A stretch of DNA of 64,000 nucleotides from an uncultured Bacteroidota bacterium (GCA_937873155.1 CALMVZ010000011.1:1-64000), one strand, 5' to 3'; numbered from the stretch's first letter, positions 8,651 to 17,966 are shown. Notes: generated by a model from the sequence alone, not told the origin. Made by a program: numbers and translations.

Positions 8651-9397
8651 ATGAAAATTTTAGGAATAATTCCCGCCCGCTATGCCTCTACCCGTTTTCC
8701 GGGAAAACCTCTTATTGAAATACTCGGAAAATCGATGCTGCAAAGGGTTTACGAACAAGCTAAACGATCAGGGAATTTAACAGATGTAATAATTGCAACA
8801 GATGATGATAGAATAGCTTCACACGCCAAGTCGTTCCGTGCTACTGTGATACTGACAAAAGCCGAACATCCGAGCGGTACTGACCGCAGTTATGAAGCTT
8901 ATTTAAACAACAAAAAGCAGTACGATTATGTGATCAATATCCAGGGCGATGAACCTTTTATTGACCCTTCACAGATCGATCTTTTAGCCAATACCTGTGA
9001 TGGAAAAACTGAACTCGCAACATTAATGATAAAGTGTAACGATCATTCTGTTCTATTCGATAAAGGTGAAGTGAAGATCACACTCAATAGTAATAATGAA
9101 GCTCTTTATTTCAGCAGAATGGTGATTCCTTTTATTAAAGGGGTTGATGAGAAAGAATGGCATAAACATTTCAGTTATTACAGGCATGTAGGGATGTATG
9201 CATACAGAACAGATATCCTTGAAAAGATCACCAAATTAAAGCCTTCCCCTCTCGAAATAGCCGAATCACTTGAACAATTACGCTGGCTGGAGAACGGATT
9301 CAGGATAAAATGTGCCGAAACATTACATGACAGCCATTGTATTGATACCCCGGAAGACATTGAGAAAGTGATAAAATTAATGGGGATAAAAGCCTGA
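8651..9397 (+). CDS. kdsB: 3-deoxy-manno-octulosonate cytidylyltransferase (CMP-Kdo synthetase)
   Basis: The 248-residue length and motifs fit KdsB well: the N-terminal nucleotide-binding IIPARYASTRFPGKPL, EHPSGTDR, and NIQGDEPFI. The enzyme activates Kdo with CTP to CMP-Kdo in the cytoplasm for transfer to lipid A. The Kdo 8-phosphate phosphatase-like gene lies 0.9 kb upstream on the same strand, separated by one opposite-strand gene. The start is ATG; the stop lies 2 bases from the convergent cytochrome lipoprotein gene. Confidence 0.93.
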   Translation: MKILGIIPARYASTRFPGKPLIEILGKSMLQRVYEQAKRSGNLTDVIIATDDDRIASHAKSFRATVILTKAEHPSGTDRSYEAYLNNKKQYDYVINIQGDEPFIDPSQIDLLANTCDGKTELATLMIKCNDHSVLFDKGEVKITLNSNNEALYFSRMVIPFIKGVDEKEWHKHFSYYRHVGMYAYRTDILEKITKLKPSPLEIAESLEQLRWLENGFRIKCAETLHDSHCIDTPEDIEKVIKLMGIKA

Positions 9398-9399
9398 CC

Positions 9400-9765
9400 T
9401 TATTGAGGTCCGCCCTTATCCATCCAGCACAGGATAGAATCTATTTTTGATTGTGGTAATAACCCGAACGGAGGCATTGGGTTATTGATGTTGGTAATAC
9501 GGTCTTTTATACGCCCGTTCGTCACCTGTGACAAAACACTTGAATAAGTTGTAAGATCAACACCTCCTGAACCAAAAGGGCCGCTATGGCAACTAACGCA
9601 TTCATTATCAAAAATAGCCTTTGTAGCATTGGTATATCTTATGGAATCACAGGCGCCTGCAGGAAGAGGTTCTGCCTTTTTTGGTACAAGGCCTACCTTA
9701 TTATCACAGGATACAATTACTGCTAAAATCACAAAAAGAGAGGTGTAAAATATCCGGTTTTTCAT
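9400..9765 (-). CDS. Small c-type cytochrome-like lipoprotein
   Basis: This 121-residue protein has a lipoprotein signal (lipobox ending VSC at Cys20) and one haem c site, CVSCH, in FDNECVSCHSG. A distal methionine in NPMPPFG could be the second haem ligand. This is the pattern of the planctomycete/Bacteroidota cytochrome C domain found in small envelope lipoproteins. It is presumably tethered to a membrane in the periplasm and involved in electron transfer; the partner is unknown. It stands alone, convergent with kdsB. Confidence 0.78.
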   Translation of the reverse strand: MKNRIFYTSLFVILAVIVSCDNKVGLVPKKAEPLPAGACDSIRYTNATKAIFDNECVSCHSGPFGSGGVDLTTYSSVLSQVTNGRIKDRITNINNPMPPFGLLPQSKIDSILCWMDKGGPQ

Positions 9766-9855
9766 TGTAAACTTATAAGCTAAAATACTTATTTATTATA
9801 ATATAACAATAAATATAATAATATTTTTTATTTTTACTATGTTAATAAAATCCCA

Positions 9856-11478
9856 ATGAAAAAACACTTATTTATCATTACAATTTTCACGCTTATTTTT
9901 ACCGGTTTATCTACTAATGCCTTTGCATTGGATGCTGCCGACCAGGTTAAAATGACCCTTGCAAAGCAAAAATTCTATGCCGGCGATGTGGTTGGCGCTC
10001 TGAATATCTATAAAGAGGTCCTTGTAAAGAATCCAAAAGATCCTTCTGTATTGCATTTTGTAGGATTGTGCCATTACACTTTAAAAGATTACGAAAAGGC
10101 GACTGAGAATTTCAATAAAGCCAAAGAAATAAAGACAGATATGAAATATGAAACCTATTTATACACCGGAAAATTATTTCAGTTAGGCGGAAAGTACGAT
10201 GAAGCAATTGTTGACTTTGGAGAATACAAGAAATTAGCGCCTGCAAAGGAAGCTGCTGAAGAAGATGTTGATGTTTGGATCGATCAGTGCAATACTGCTA
10301 AAATATTATTAGCTGCGCCCTTAGATGTTAAGGTTGAAAACATGGGTGCTGAAATTAACAGTAAATACGATGATCAATCACCGGCTATCTCAGCCGATGG
10401 AATGATGTTAGTGTTCAATACCCGCCGTCCGGAAACAACAAATTCTCCTTTGGATATTGAAGGTGATGGGAAATATTTCCAGGATATTTATTTTTCCAAT
10501 TTTGATACTTTGACAAAAAAATGGAAACAAGCGGATGATGTTCCCGGCTCTATCAATTCGAACAACGCGCATGATGCCTGTACAGGAATTTCTGCAGATG
10601 GGAAAATAATTTTTATCTACAAAAATGATCTTAAAGATCCTCAATCACGCGGTGGAGACATTTACTCTTCAAAAATTGTGAATGGTAAATGGAAGACGCC
10701 TTCGAACATGGCTAAACCAATTAATACTACTTATTGGGAAGGCGGCGCTTGTATCTCTCCTGACGGAAAGACAATTTTCTTTACAAGCGAACGCCCGGGC
10801 GGAAGCGGTAACTCTGATATCTGGATGGCAAAACGTTTAACAAAAACTACCTGGGGCAAACCAACGAACATTGGCCCTGATGTTAACACACCATTTGACG
10901 AAGTTGGTTTATTCCTGGCACCGGATGGAAAAACATTATTCTTTTGCAGCAATGGAAAAGGATCGATGGGTGATTACGACATCTTTAAAACTGTTTTAGA
11001 AAACGGAAAATGGAGTAAGCCGGTTAACTTAGGTTACCCGATCAACTCTGATAAACGTGATGGACCTTTTTGCGTGAGCGCAAATGCACAAACTGGATAC
11101 TTTGCAAGTAACCGTGATGGTGGTTTAGGAGAGAGTGATATTTACCAGGTTGACTTAACAAATTACGCTGTATTAGAGAAAGACGGGAAAAAAGTCAGCA
11201 ATAACGGCTTAAGTATTTTAAAAGGTGTTGTGCGCGATGGTTATGAAGGATATGGCGTTGCGGATGTAGACATTCAATTTGCTGATGAAAGCGGCACTAA
11301 TGTTGGAAGTACAGTTACCAATGAGAATGGCGAATATTTCATCACACTTAAAGGCGGAATAAAATACACAATGACCCTAAAGAAAAAAGGTTTTAAAGAT
11401 CTGACAGAGCCTGTAGAATTAAAATTAGGCACTAAAGAAACTTACTCTTTGGTAAAAGAATTTTTATTGAAAAAGTAA
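9856..11478 (+). CDS. PorE-like TPR / PD40 beta-propeller / carboxypeptidase-regulatory-like protein
   Basis: A signal peptide (to about residue 24, ...NAFA) is followed by TPR repeats (about 30-150), a set of PD40 (WD40-like) blades (about 165-430, with repeated SPDGKTIFFTS, APDGKTLFFCS and SANAQTGYFASNRDG), and a carboxypeptidase-regulatory-like beta domain (about 455-535, with GVVRDGYEGYGVADVDIQF). This order matches the T9SS periplasmic protein PorE, except that PorE ends in an OmpA-like peptidoglycan-binding domain, which is absent here: the protein stops at EFLLKK. It may be a shortened relative serving in the T9SS or another envelope complex. A terminator follows. Confidence 0.75.
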   Translation: MKKHLFIITIFTLIFTGLSTNAFALDAADQVKMTLAKQKFYAGDVVGALNIYKEVLVKNPKDPSVLHFVGLCHYTLKDYEKATENFNKAKEIKTDMKYETYLYTGKLFQLGGKYDEAIVDFGEYKKLAPAKEAAEEDVDVWIDQCNTAKILLAAPLDVKVENMGAEINSKYDDQSPAISADGMMLVFNTRRPETTNSPLDIEGDGKYFQDIYFSNFDTLTKKWKQADDVPGSINSNNAHDACTGISADGKIIFIYKNDLKDPQSRGGDIYSSKIVNGKWKTPSNMAKPINTTYWEGGACISPDGKTIFFTSERPGGSGNSDIWMAKRLTKTTWGKPTNIGPDVNTPFDEVGLFLAPDGKTLFFCSNGKGSMGDYDIFKTVLENGKWSKPVNLGYPINSDKRDGPFCVSANAQTGYFASNRDGGLGESDIYQVDLTNYAVLEKDGKKVSNNGLSILKGVVRDGYEGYGVADVDIQFADESGTNVGSTVTNENGEYFITLKGGIKYTMTLKKKGFKDLTEPVELKLGTKETYSLVKEFLLKK

Positions 11479-11501
11479 TATTAACTTTAAGACGAAATTA
11501 G

Positions 11502-11530
11502 ATCCTCCATTTACAATGGGGGATTTTTTT
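11502..11530 (+). terminator. Intrinsic terminator of the PorE-like gene
   Basis: ATCCTCCAT (11502-11510) pairs with ATGGGGGAT (11516-11524), with one G-T wobble, followed by a run of seven T. The tail touches the stop codon of the convergent helicase gene. Confidence 0.75.
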
Positions 11531-13463
11531 AATACAAAAATTCCCAGGCCGATTTATAGAATCCGTTCTTCTCACAATATTCTGTGAAAGCTTTATAAAA
11601 AGGATGATTGCCGACAGTTGCAGTATCCATTATAACAACGAGTTTCTTTTTAGCTCTTGTTAAAGCAACATTCATGCGACGGATATCGCTTAAGAAACCG
11701 ATCTCTGAATTAGAATTACTTCTTACTAATGAAATATAGATCACATCGCGTTCCTCTCCCTGGAAACCATCAATCGTCTTGACTGAAATGTGTCCAATTG
11801 GTTTATTATTGAGATCTTGTTCCGTTAATTTTTCTTTCAATAATTCAATTTGTTCTTTGTATGGGGAAATTATTCCGACCATGATATGATGTTGTTGTTT
11901 GCTGTAACCGTACTGCTCCAGCAATAAATTCAAATGCTTATACAACAAGTCAGCTTCTCCTCTGTTCAACATACTTAATGTTTCCGGGTTTTGCATCTCA
12001 TCAAAACTACAACCGGCCGTATCCACTAATTCAATAGGCAGTTTTAAAAAATCAGAATCACTTGTGGCATCTAACAACGCATCCTTGACAGAAATATCCG
12101 CCTCCAGTTCATTCTTATAGAAATAAGAATTACTGAAGCTCATGATAGCATTATGCATTCTATACTGTCGAGTTAACAAAGAAGAAGCATTCTCTAATTT
12201 CATACACGTATCCAGCAATGTAACATCTAATCCCTCTTTTTTTGCCTGCTGGCTTTTCACCACAGGGGGTAATTGAAAATGATCGCCGCTAAAAATAACA
12301 CGCTTGCATTTTAATAAGGGGATCCAAACCATTGGTTCCAAAGCCTGTGAAGCTTCATCAAAAAATAAAGTATCGAATGTTCTTTTGATCAGGGAACGAT
12401 TGGTGGATGTAACAGGTGTACAACAGATCACTTGCGCTTCATCAAACAAAGTATTTACAACATGGTCTTCCAGTAATCTAGCTTCCTTTATACAATTCTT
12501 TGCCTCGGCATAAAAAGCAGCACGCTGTTGCGCATCTTCCCTACCGAAAACACGTTTGTATTTTCCTGCCATCCTAAAATACTCTTCTGCATTCTTTCGT
12601 AGATTCTTAATGTCTTTATAATACTCGCTGCTTTGAATTTGTCCGTCGATCGTCATCCCCATTAATTCTTCAAACACGCGCGCAGGATGCCCGACCCGCA
12701 AAACTTTCACGCCTTGTTCATGCAGTTTTTCAGTGAGAAGATCTACTGCTGTATTCGTCGGTGCACAAACCAAAACTTGTTTTTCTGTTTGTAATGTTAA
12801 ACGGATCGCTTGTACTAATGTTGTTGTTTTTCCTGTGCCCGGCGGGCCATGAATAACTGCAACATCATTCGCGGATAAAGCATGACGGATGGCTCTGTTC
12901 TGCGATAAATTTAAATTCGGGATCATAATATTCTCGTCCTGCTTCTCAAAACTTAATTTTTGTTGCCCTGAAAAGATCTCCCTCAGCTCAGCCTGTTTAC
13001 AATTCCTTGCGTTGATCACAACATCAAGCGCCTTCTGCATTTCGGTATAACTGTTGTCATCAAACTGAATGTTCACGCCTAATTTACCATCATAAGCCCA
13101 GTCAGGTAATTCTTCAACATGCAAAATGATGAGCATTTTATTTTTTCCGGAACGCTTAATGGTACCGATCACTTCGTTTTGTTCTTCAGCTTGCTTATTA
13201 GAGAACAGTGAAATGTTCTTCCCCGTACTGAAATGATGGGGCATATCGAGGTTAGTGGTTCGCTCCACTTCTATCTGCAATAACTCACCATAACCAATTT
13301 CACTATTAAGGATCTGAATAGGATACCAGGTCACACCATTTTGCTTACGGCGTTCTATCCCGGCTTTCAGGAATTCTTCTTTATACTGCATAAAGTCTTC
13401 TTCCCTCTCAACAAGGAGTAATTCCTTTAATAATCTTAAATGTTTTATTGAGGGTGAATCCAT
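11529..13463 (-). CDS. UPF1/SMUBP2-like superfamily 1 DNA/RNA helicase
   Basis: The protein has 644 residues. An N-terminal beta-rich region is followed by helicase motif I GPPGTGKTTT (about residue 208), motif II DEASQA, motif III GDHFQLPP, motif IV/V segments (QYRMH, TIDGFQGEERD) and motif VI VALTRAKKKLVV. This is the IGHMBP2/UPF1-like SF1B helicase layout common in Bacteroidota. It probably unwinds nucleic acid 5' to 3' with ATP, but its cellular role is not defined. It is a single gene, convergent with the PorE-like gene and divergent from the MBOAT gene. Confidence 0.9.
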   Translation of the reverse strand: MDSPSIKHLRLLKELLLVEREEDFMQYKEEFLKAGIERRKQNGVTWYPIQILNSEIGYGELLQIEVERTTNLDMPHHFSTGKNISLFSNKQAEEQNEVIGTIKRSGKNKMLIILHVEELPDWAYDGKLGVNIQFDDNSYTEMQKALDVVINARNCKQAELREIFSGQQKLSFEKQDENIMIPNLNLSQNRAIRHALSANDVAVIHGPPGTGKTTTLVQAIRLTLQTEKQVLVCAPTNTAVDLLTEKLHEQGVKVLRVGHPARVFEELMGMTIDGQIQSSEYYKDIKNLRKNAEEYFRMAGKYKRVFGREDAQQRAAFYAEAKNCIKEARLLEDHVVNTLFDEAQVICCTPVTSTNRSLIKRTFDTLFFDEASQALEPMVWIPLLKCKRVIFSGDHFQLPPVVKSQQAKKEGLDVTLLDTCMKLENASSLLTRQYRMHNAIMSFSNSYFYKNELEADISVKDALLDATSDSDFLKLPIELVDTAGCSFDEMQNPETLSMLNRGEADLLYKHLNLLLEQYGYSKQQHHIMVGIISPYKEQIELLKEKLTEQDLNNKPIGHISVKTIDGFQGEERDVIYISLVRSNSNSEIGFLSDIRRMNVALTRAKKKLVVIMDTATVGNHPFYKAFTEYCEKNGFYKSAWEFLY

Positions 13464-13519
13464 ATACTTCGGCAGCTCAGAACCGTTTCAGGGTATTTTA
13501 AGAAACACCTGAGAATCGG

Positions 13520-13527
13520 TATATTTG
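13520..13527 (+). promoter_or_regulatory. TAnnTTTG -7 element ahead of the MBOAT gene
   Basis: TATATTTG fits the Bacteroidota -7 consensus exactly. It lies only 11 bases from the ATG at 13539, so transcripts would be nearly leaderless. No good -33 TTG is seen, so this is tentative. Confidence 0.35.
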
Positions 13528-13538
13528 TTTATTTATAA

Positions 13539-14942
13539 ATGATCTTTAACACCATAGAGTTTGTTATTTTCCTGCTAGTGGTATTTATCCTCTATTGGCG
13601 CTTTTTCAGCAAAAATAGCACGAAACAAAATGGTTTGCTACTAATTGCCGGTTATTTTTTTTACAGCTGGTGGAGCTGGAAATTCTTACTCCTATTCATT
13701 GCCACTTCCCTGATCGACTTCTATGCTGCCCAAAAGATAGAACAGCATGAAGACATTAAAAAACGAAAACTGTTTTTAGGATTTTCTCTTGGGGGAAATC
13801 TGCTGGTATTAGTTTTCTTTAAATACTATAACTTCTTTGTAACGGAATTTGCAAATCTATTTTCATTAGATCCTGCAAACCTGACTTTAAATATTATTCT
13901 TCCTCTGGGCATCAGCTTTTACACTTTCCAGGCAATGGCCTACACCATTGATGTTTACAGAAAAACCACAAAAGCCGAAACTAATTTACTCACCTATTTA
14001 CTTTACAGCAGTTTCTTCCCGCAAATGTTATCCGGTCCTATAGAACGAGCTAACCGTTTAATGGGACAATTCCGCGCAAAACGTGAATTCAATTATACAC
14101 AAGCGACAAAAGGATTAGAGCTAATGTTATTCGGTTATTTGAAAAAAGTTGTACTGGCAGATAATTTAGCTGTGATAGCTGACAGAGGGTTTTCTTTTCC
14201 GAATGATTATTATGGATTGAATCTAGCTGTTGCGGTCTTATGTTTCACCTTTCAGATCTATTGCGATTTTAGCGGCTATACAGATATTGCAAGAGGAGTT
14301 GCCAGGTTGTTTGGATTTGAACTGATCAAGAACTTTAATAATCCTTATTTCGCAGAGAACATCAATGATTTTTGGAGAAGAAGACATATTTCACTCAGCA
14401 CATGGTTCCGTGATTATTTATACATTCCTTTGGGTGGAAACAAAAAAGGTAAAGCAAGAACAACCTTCAATATCATTTTAGTCTTTGTCGTTTCAGGACT
14501 TTGGCACGGAGCCAGCAGAACTTTTTTAGCATGGGGACTATACCACGGCTTGTTATCTGCCATTAATCGCTTACTCAACGTTAAAATTGAATTTCCGAAA
14601 CCAATAAAGATCTTCATCACTTTTTTAATTGTTGCTTTTGGATTGATCTTCTTCAGAGCTGCAACTATGCCTGATGCTTATAAAGTGATCGGGAATTTAT
14701 TTTCTACAGGTGGGAGTTTTAGCATTTTAAATGGCTTGCCTGTTTTAAAACTGATCTTTTTGTTCAGCACGCTTTTTATTGTCCTGATCTTAGAACGATT
14801 GAATGAAGTGAGGCCTGAAATTTTTCATTCCTTATTCGGAAAACGTTTGTATAAATATTCAGCTTATTATTATGCCGTGTTAATGATCCTTGCACTCGGG
14901 GTTTATAATAATGCACCTAACTTTATCTATTTTCAGTTCTGA
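13539..14942 (+). CDS. MBOAT family O-acyltransferase (AlgI/DltB-like)
   Basis: This is a 467-residue polytopic membrane protein. MBOAT signatures are DFWRRRHISLSTWFRDYLYIPLGG (about 277-300) and GLWHGA with the expected catalytic histidine (about 321). Such proteins move acyl groups, usually acetyl, across the membrane onto polysaccharides (AlgI) or teichoic acids (DltB). The next gene overlaps the stop codon by one base (TGATG) and encodes an SGNH-like protein. MBOAT proteins often work with such a partner, so the two probably form one exported-glycan O-acylation unit. The target glycan is unknown; the polysaccharide locus lies 12 kb away and could supply it. Confidence 0.9.
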   Translation: MIFNTIEFVIFLLVVFILYWRFFSKNSTKQNGLLLIAGYFFYSWWSWKFLLLFIATSLIDFYAAQKIEQHEDIKKRKLFLGFSLGGNLLVLVFFKYYNFFVTEFANLFSLDPANLTLNIILPLGISFYTFQAMAYTIDVYRKTTKAETNLLTYLLYSSFFPQMLSGPIERANRLMGQFRAKREFNYTQATKGLELMLFGYLKKVVLADNLAVIADRGFSFPNDYYGLNLAVAVLCFTFQIYCDFSGYTDIARGVARLFGFELIKNFNNPYFAENINDFWRRRHISLSTWFRDYLYIPLGGNKKGKARTTFNIILVFVVSGLWHGASRTFLAWGLYHGLLSAINRLLNVKIEFPKPIKIFITFLIVAFGLIFFRAATMPDAYKVIGNLFSTGGSFSILNGLPVLKLIFLFSTLFIVLILERLNEVRPEIFHSLFGKRLYKYSAYYYAVLMILALGVYNNAPNFIYFQF

Positions 14943-15883
14943 TGAAAAAGTTCATAAAGAAAATATTACTCTTCAGTGCCCCGATCCTAATCGGACTGAT
15001 AGTGATTTTCTTTATCAAGACTGATCGGGAATTCTGTTATAATTATATAAAAGGTGATTGTGAAGGAAGAGGAAAATTACTTTACAAAAAAATTTACGAG
15101 GAGAAAAACTCCGTGGATTATTTATTTGTAGGATCTTCGAAAACGTGGAATGATATCGATGATGGTTTATTGGAAAATCTTATTAATTCACCGAATTCAA
15201 TGCGTATTAAATTATTTAACACCGGTTATTGTCGTTTTGGAAGGAATTTAGATTATTTGTTTTGTAAAGAGTTCTTAAAACGGAACCGTCTTAAAAAAAT
15301 ATTTTTGGAAGTACGTGCTGATGAATCAACAACTTCCCATCCTATTTATGCTTATCTCGCCAACGGCACTGAAGTTTTAGAAGGTGCTGCTGCTTTGAAT
15401 GGCAACTTGTTTGCCGAGATCTATGATCATCTTCTAATGAATATAAATTACTCGAGATGCTTATCAAGATTAGAAACCGCAGAGATCAATAAAGAAAATA
15501 TCCCTGAACACGGTTATAATAACATTGACAGGATACTTGACCCAGGAACATTAGATGAATTTTATTCAAAGGAGCAAATTCGTGTCTCGGAAAATAAAGT
15601 TGATACTTCAGCGGTGGCTTACCGTTTCAGTAATTATTATTTATCCAGGCTAAAAAAATTATGCGATGCTAAACAAGTTGAATTGGTCTTTGTATATTTA
15701 GCAGGTTACGCGAATATTAATAAAGAACCTGCCTTTAAAGCCCAATACGAAAAGTGGGGGAAAGTAATAATGGCTCCTGACAGTATTTATTCAAATAAAA
15801 CGTATTGGAAAGATGTAGCGCATTTTAATACCTTCGGAGCAACCGCTTATACAAAATTCCTGGCCACTCAATTATCGCGATAA
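14942..15883 (+). CDS. SGNH hydrolase-like partner of the MBOAT acyltransferase
   Basis: The protein has 313 residues. An N-terminal membrane anchor (about 7-25) precedes a soluble part with an SGNH-like block I, FVGSSKTWNDID (about 62-73), and a C-terminal DVAHFN segment near residue 295 that fits the usual Asp-x-x-His pair. This is the pattern of AlgJ/AlgX/DltD-like proteins that complete acyl transfer in the periplasm. It overlaps the MBOAT stop by one base (TGATG), which implies translational coupling. It could be an O-acetyltransferase or an esterase. The stop overlaps the convergent GH16 gene by 12 bases. Confidence 0.7.
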   Translation: MKKFIKKILLFSAPILIGLIVIFFIKTDREFCYNYIKGDCEGRGKLLYKKIYEEKNSVDYLFVGSSKTWNDIDDGLLENLINSPNSMRIKLFNTGYCRFGRNLDYLFCKEFLKRNRLKKIFLEVRADESTTSHPIYAYLANGTEVLEGAAALNGNLFAEIYDHLLMNINYSRCLSRLETAEINKENIPEHGYNNIDRILDPGTLDEFYSKEQIRVSENKVDTSAVAYRFSNYYLSRLKKLCDAKQVELVFVYLAGYANINKEPAFKAQYEKWGKVIMAPDSIYSNKTYWKDVAHFNTFGATAYTKFLATQLSR

Positions 15884-17080
15884 CTGAAAGGTCCTGGAAG
15901 CTGTTTTGTTCCCGTAACTAACCTCAACTTTAACTCCATTCGAAACCGTAACAGGAATACTCAATTCACGCTCGTTAGTTGTTTTCTCAAATAAATTTTG
16001 ATCCCCATTCGAGATCTTTACTTTGTAATTCTCCGTTTTCTTCAACCCGTTACAAAATAATTTCATAGTCCCATCTTCGTTCTTTAACAAGGAAACAAAA
16101 ATCCCATCGTTAGCATGCTCCTTCTTTTTTCCATACAACATTTTAGGGCTACGCTTTATTTCTGTATTATCAGGAGCAGGATTTGAGTCAGAATTTTTCA
16201 GAACAAAATTACTCTGCGCATCTTCTTTGGTCCACACTCTTATATAATCGATAACAAATGGAGTAAATGTTGTGGCATCTTTATCAGGTCCCGGATGAAA
16301 CGGGCCATGATCATCCGCAATAGCAATATTAGCCGCTACATGTTTGGGCTGTGTGAATTTTACTTTTGCAACGGCAATGCATTTTCCGTTCAGATAAAAT
16401 CTCACTTCATTCTCATCCCATAAACACGACATAATATTATATCCTTTATCAAGGTCGCCATCCAATTTTAGCCAGCCACCAAAACTTCTTTTTTGTCCGA
16501 TTGCGTTACGAACCTTATCACAGCCCTGACAATGAGTATCCACATGTGTTTGATCCTCGCGCTCACCTTTCAGTTCCATGATATCGATCTCCTCATTGGG
16601 AGAACCGCCGTACAACCAAAAAGCTGTCCATAAACCTTTATCAGAAGGTGCTTTGAATTTGATCTCGAAATACCCTTTTAAAAATTTTTGTTCGCTTTGA
16701 ATTAATCCTGAAACATATTTGAATTCCCGCTTATTGAATCCTTGAAAAACACCTTTGCCTGATTTAAGAGAGTCGTTGTCGCCCATCCAATCGATCATCC
16801 TTGCATTTACAGTTTTCTTAGCGCTGGTGATGTAAAGATTCCCGTTTTTCAATTCATGATTTTCGTAATCAGTGTAATATTGTTGCTCTTTATTTGAATA
16901 GATGCTTCTTGCCCAACCATACCAGCTACTCCATTTCTCTTTATCAATTTGTGGTTCGGAAAACTCGTCTCCATCCCGGTAATTGAAAGTGATAACAGTA
17001 TCTTTATTGATCTGCCAAAGTATTTGAGCGTTGGAAATTAAGATCCCAAAACTAAACAGGATCAGAAATGATCTCTTCAT
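15872..17080 (-). CDS. Secreted glycoside hydrolase family 16 protein
   Basis: A signal peptide (MKRSFLILFSFGILISNAQ) precedes a GH16 domain (about 25-275). The catalytic ExDxxE is EIDIME (Glu164, Asp166, Glu169), preceded by GLWTAFWLYGG. GH16 enzymes cleave beta-1,3 or beta-1,4 glucans, agars or carrageenans; the exact substrate cannot be told here. About 120 C-terminal residues look like a beta-sandwich. No T9SS sorting domain is present, so it should stay periplasmic or leave another way. It is translationally close to the upstream hydroxylase gene (29-base overlap), so the two probably share a transcript. Confidence 0.88.
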   Translation of the reverse strand: MKRSFLILFSFGILISNAQILWQINKDTVITFNYRDGDEFSEPQIDKEKWSSWYGWARSIYSNKEQQYYTDYENHELKNGNLYITSAKKTVNARMIDWMGDNDSLKSGKGVFQGFNKREFKYVSGLIQSEQKFLKGYFEIKFKAPSDKGLWTAFWLYGGSPNEEIDIMELKGEREDQTHVDTHCQGCDKVRNAIGQKRSFGGWLKLDGDLDKGYNIMSCLWDENEVRFYLNGKCIAVAKVKFTQPKHVAANIAIADDHGPFHPGPDKDATTFTPFVIDYIRVWTKEDAQSNFVLKNSDSNPAPDNTEIKRSPKMLYGKKKEHANDGIFVSLLKNEDGTMKLFCNGLKKTENYKVKISNGDQNLFEKTTNERELSIPVTVSNGVKVEVSYGNKTASRTFQLSR

Positions 17081-17966
17081 TATTTTGTTCTTGTTTTAAT
17101 TCAGCCCGCAATTGACTCGAGGTTTTTGTACTTCCGTCATGACTCCATCCCGGAGGACCGAAAATGTAAAAAAATTTGTCTTTTAAGGATTTGCTTTTTC
17201 CAAGATCCCTTAAAATACTTCTCCATTCATGAAAAACCATTTTTACCGGATTATACGTTCCGATGTTTGTTGTTAAACCATATTTCACTTTTTCATCCGG
17301 ATCCTCTGCTTGAAATGTGCCGAATAATTTATCCCAGATGATCAGCAGCATTCCCATATTCTTATCAAGATACTTTACATTACTTCCGTGATGAACGCGG
17401 TGATGAGAGGGTGTAACAATAATATATTCCAATATCCCTAACTTATTGATGGATTGAGTATGTACTAAGATCCCGAAAATTTGAGTCGCCGCATACATGA
17501 ACATGATGTCGATCCCGCTGAAACCACATAAACTTAATGGAATGAAATAAATAAAGCGGTACAACGGTTGGAACACAGATGAACGAAAGCCAACTGTTAA
17601 GTTAAATTCTTCGCTGCTGTGATGTGTAACGTGAACCGCCCAAAACAAACGGCAGTAATGATCAACACGGTGCAGCCAATAATACATGAAGTCTTCAGCG
17701 ATAAGAAGGGTCACCCAATACAAAACAACATTCTCAATTGTGAAAAAATGAAACTGATAAAAGTAATTCAGTACCAACAAACAGATCCCGCGTACTAAAA
17801 TATCCAAACCAAAATTTAACGAGGAGAGGTATATGTTGGCGAGAATACCTTTGCCTGTATAATATTGTTTGTTGTGGAAATAACTATATAATAGTTCACC
17901 ACCTATTACTATTACGTAAATTGGTAATGAAACCATTATTAATAAACTTTCCCTGAATTCCTGCAT
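17052..17966 (-). CDS. Sterol desaturase / fatty acid hydroxylase superfamily membrane protein
   Basis: This 304-residue integral membrane protein carries the three histidine boxes of the di-iron hydroxylase superfamily: HRVDH, HVTHHS and HHRVHHG. Family members hydroxylate or desaturate lipid acyl chains, sterols or carotenoids at the inner membrane. In Bacteroidota the substrate is often a fatty acid or sphingolipid chain, but nothing here fixes it. The 3' end overlaps the GH16 gene start by 29 bases, suggesting co-transcription, although the pairing with a glycanase is functionally odd. Confidence 0.88.
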   Translation of the reverse strand: MQEFRESLLIMVSLPIYVIVIGGELLYSYFHNKQYYTGKGILANIYLSSLNFGLDILVRGICLLVLNYFYQFHFFTIENVVLYWVTLLIAEDFMYYWLHRVDHYCRLFWAVHVTHHSSEEFNLTVGFRSSVFQPLYRFIYFIPLSLCGFSGIDIMFMYAATQIFGILVHTQSINKLGILEYIIVTPSHHRVHHGSNVKYLDKNMGMLLIIWDKLFGTFQAEDPDEKVKYGLTTNIGTYNPVKMVFHEWRSILRDLGKSKSLKDKFFYIFGPPGWSHDGSTKTSSQLRAELKQEQNNEEIISDPV

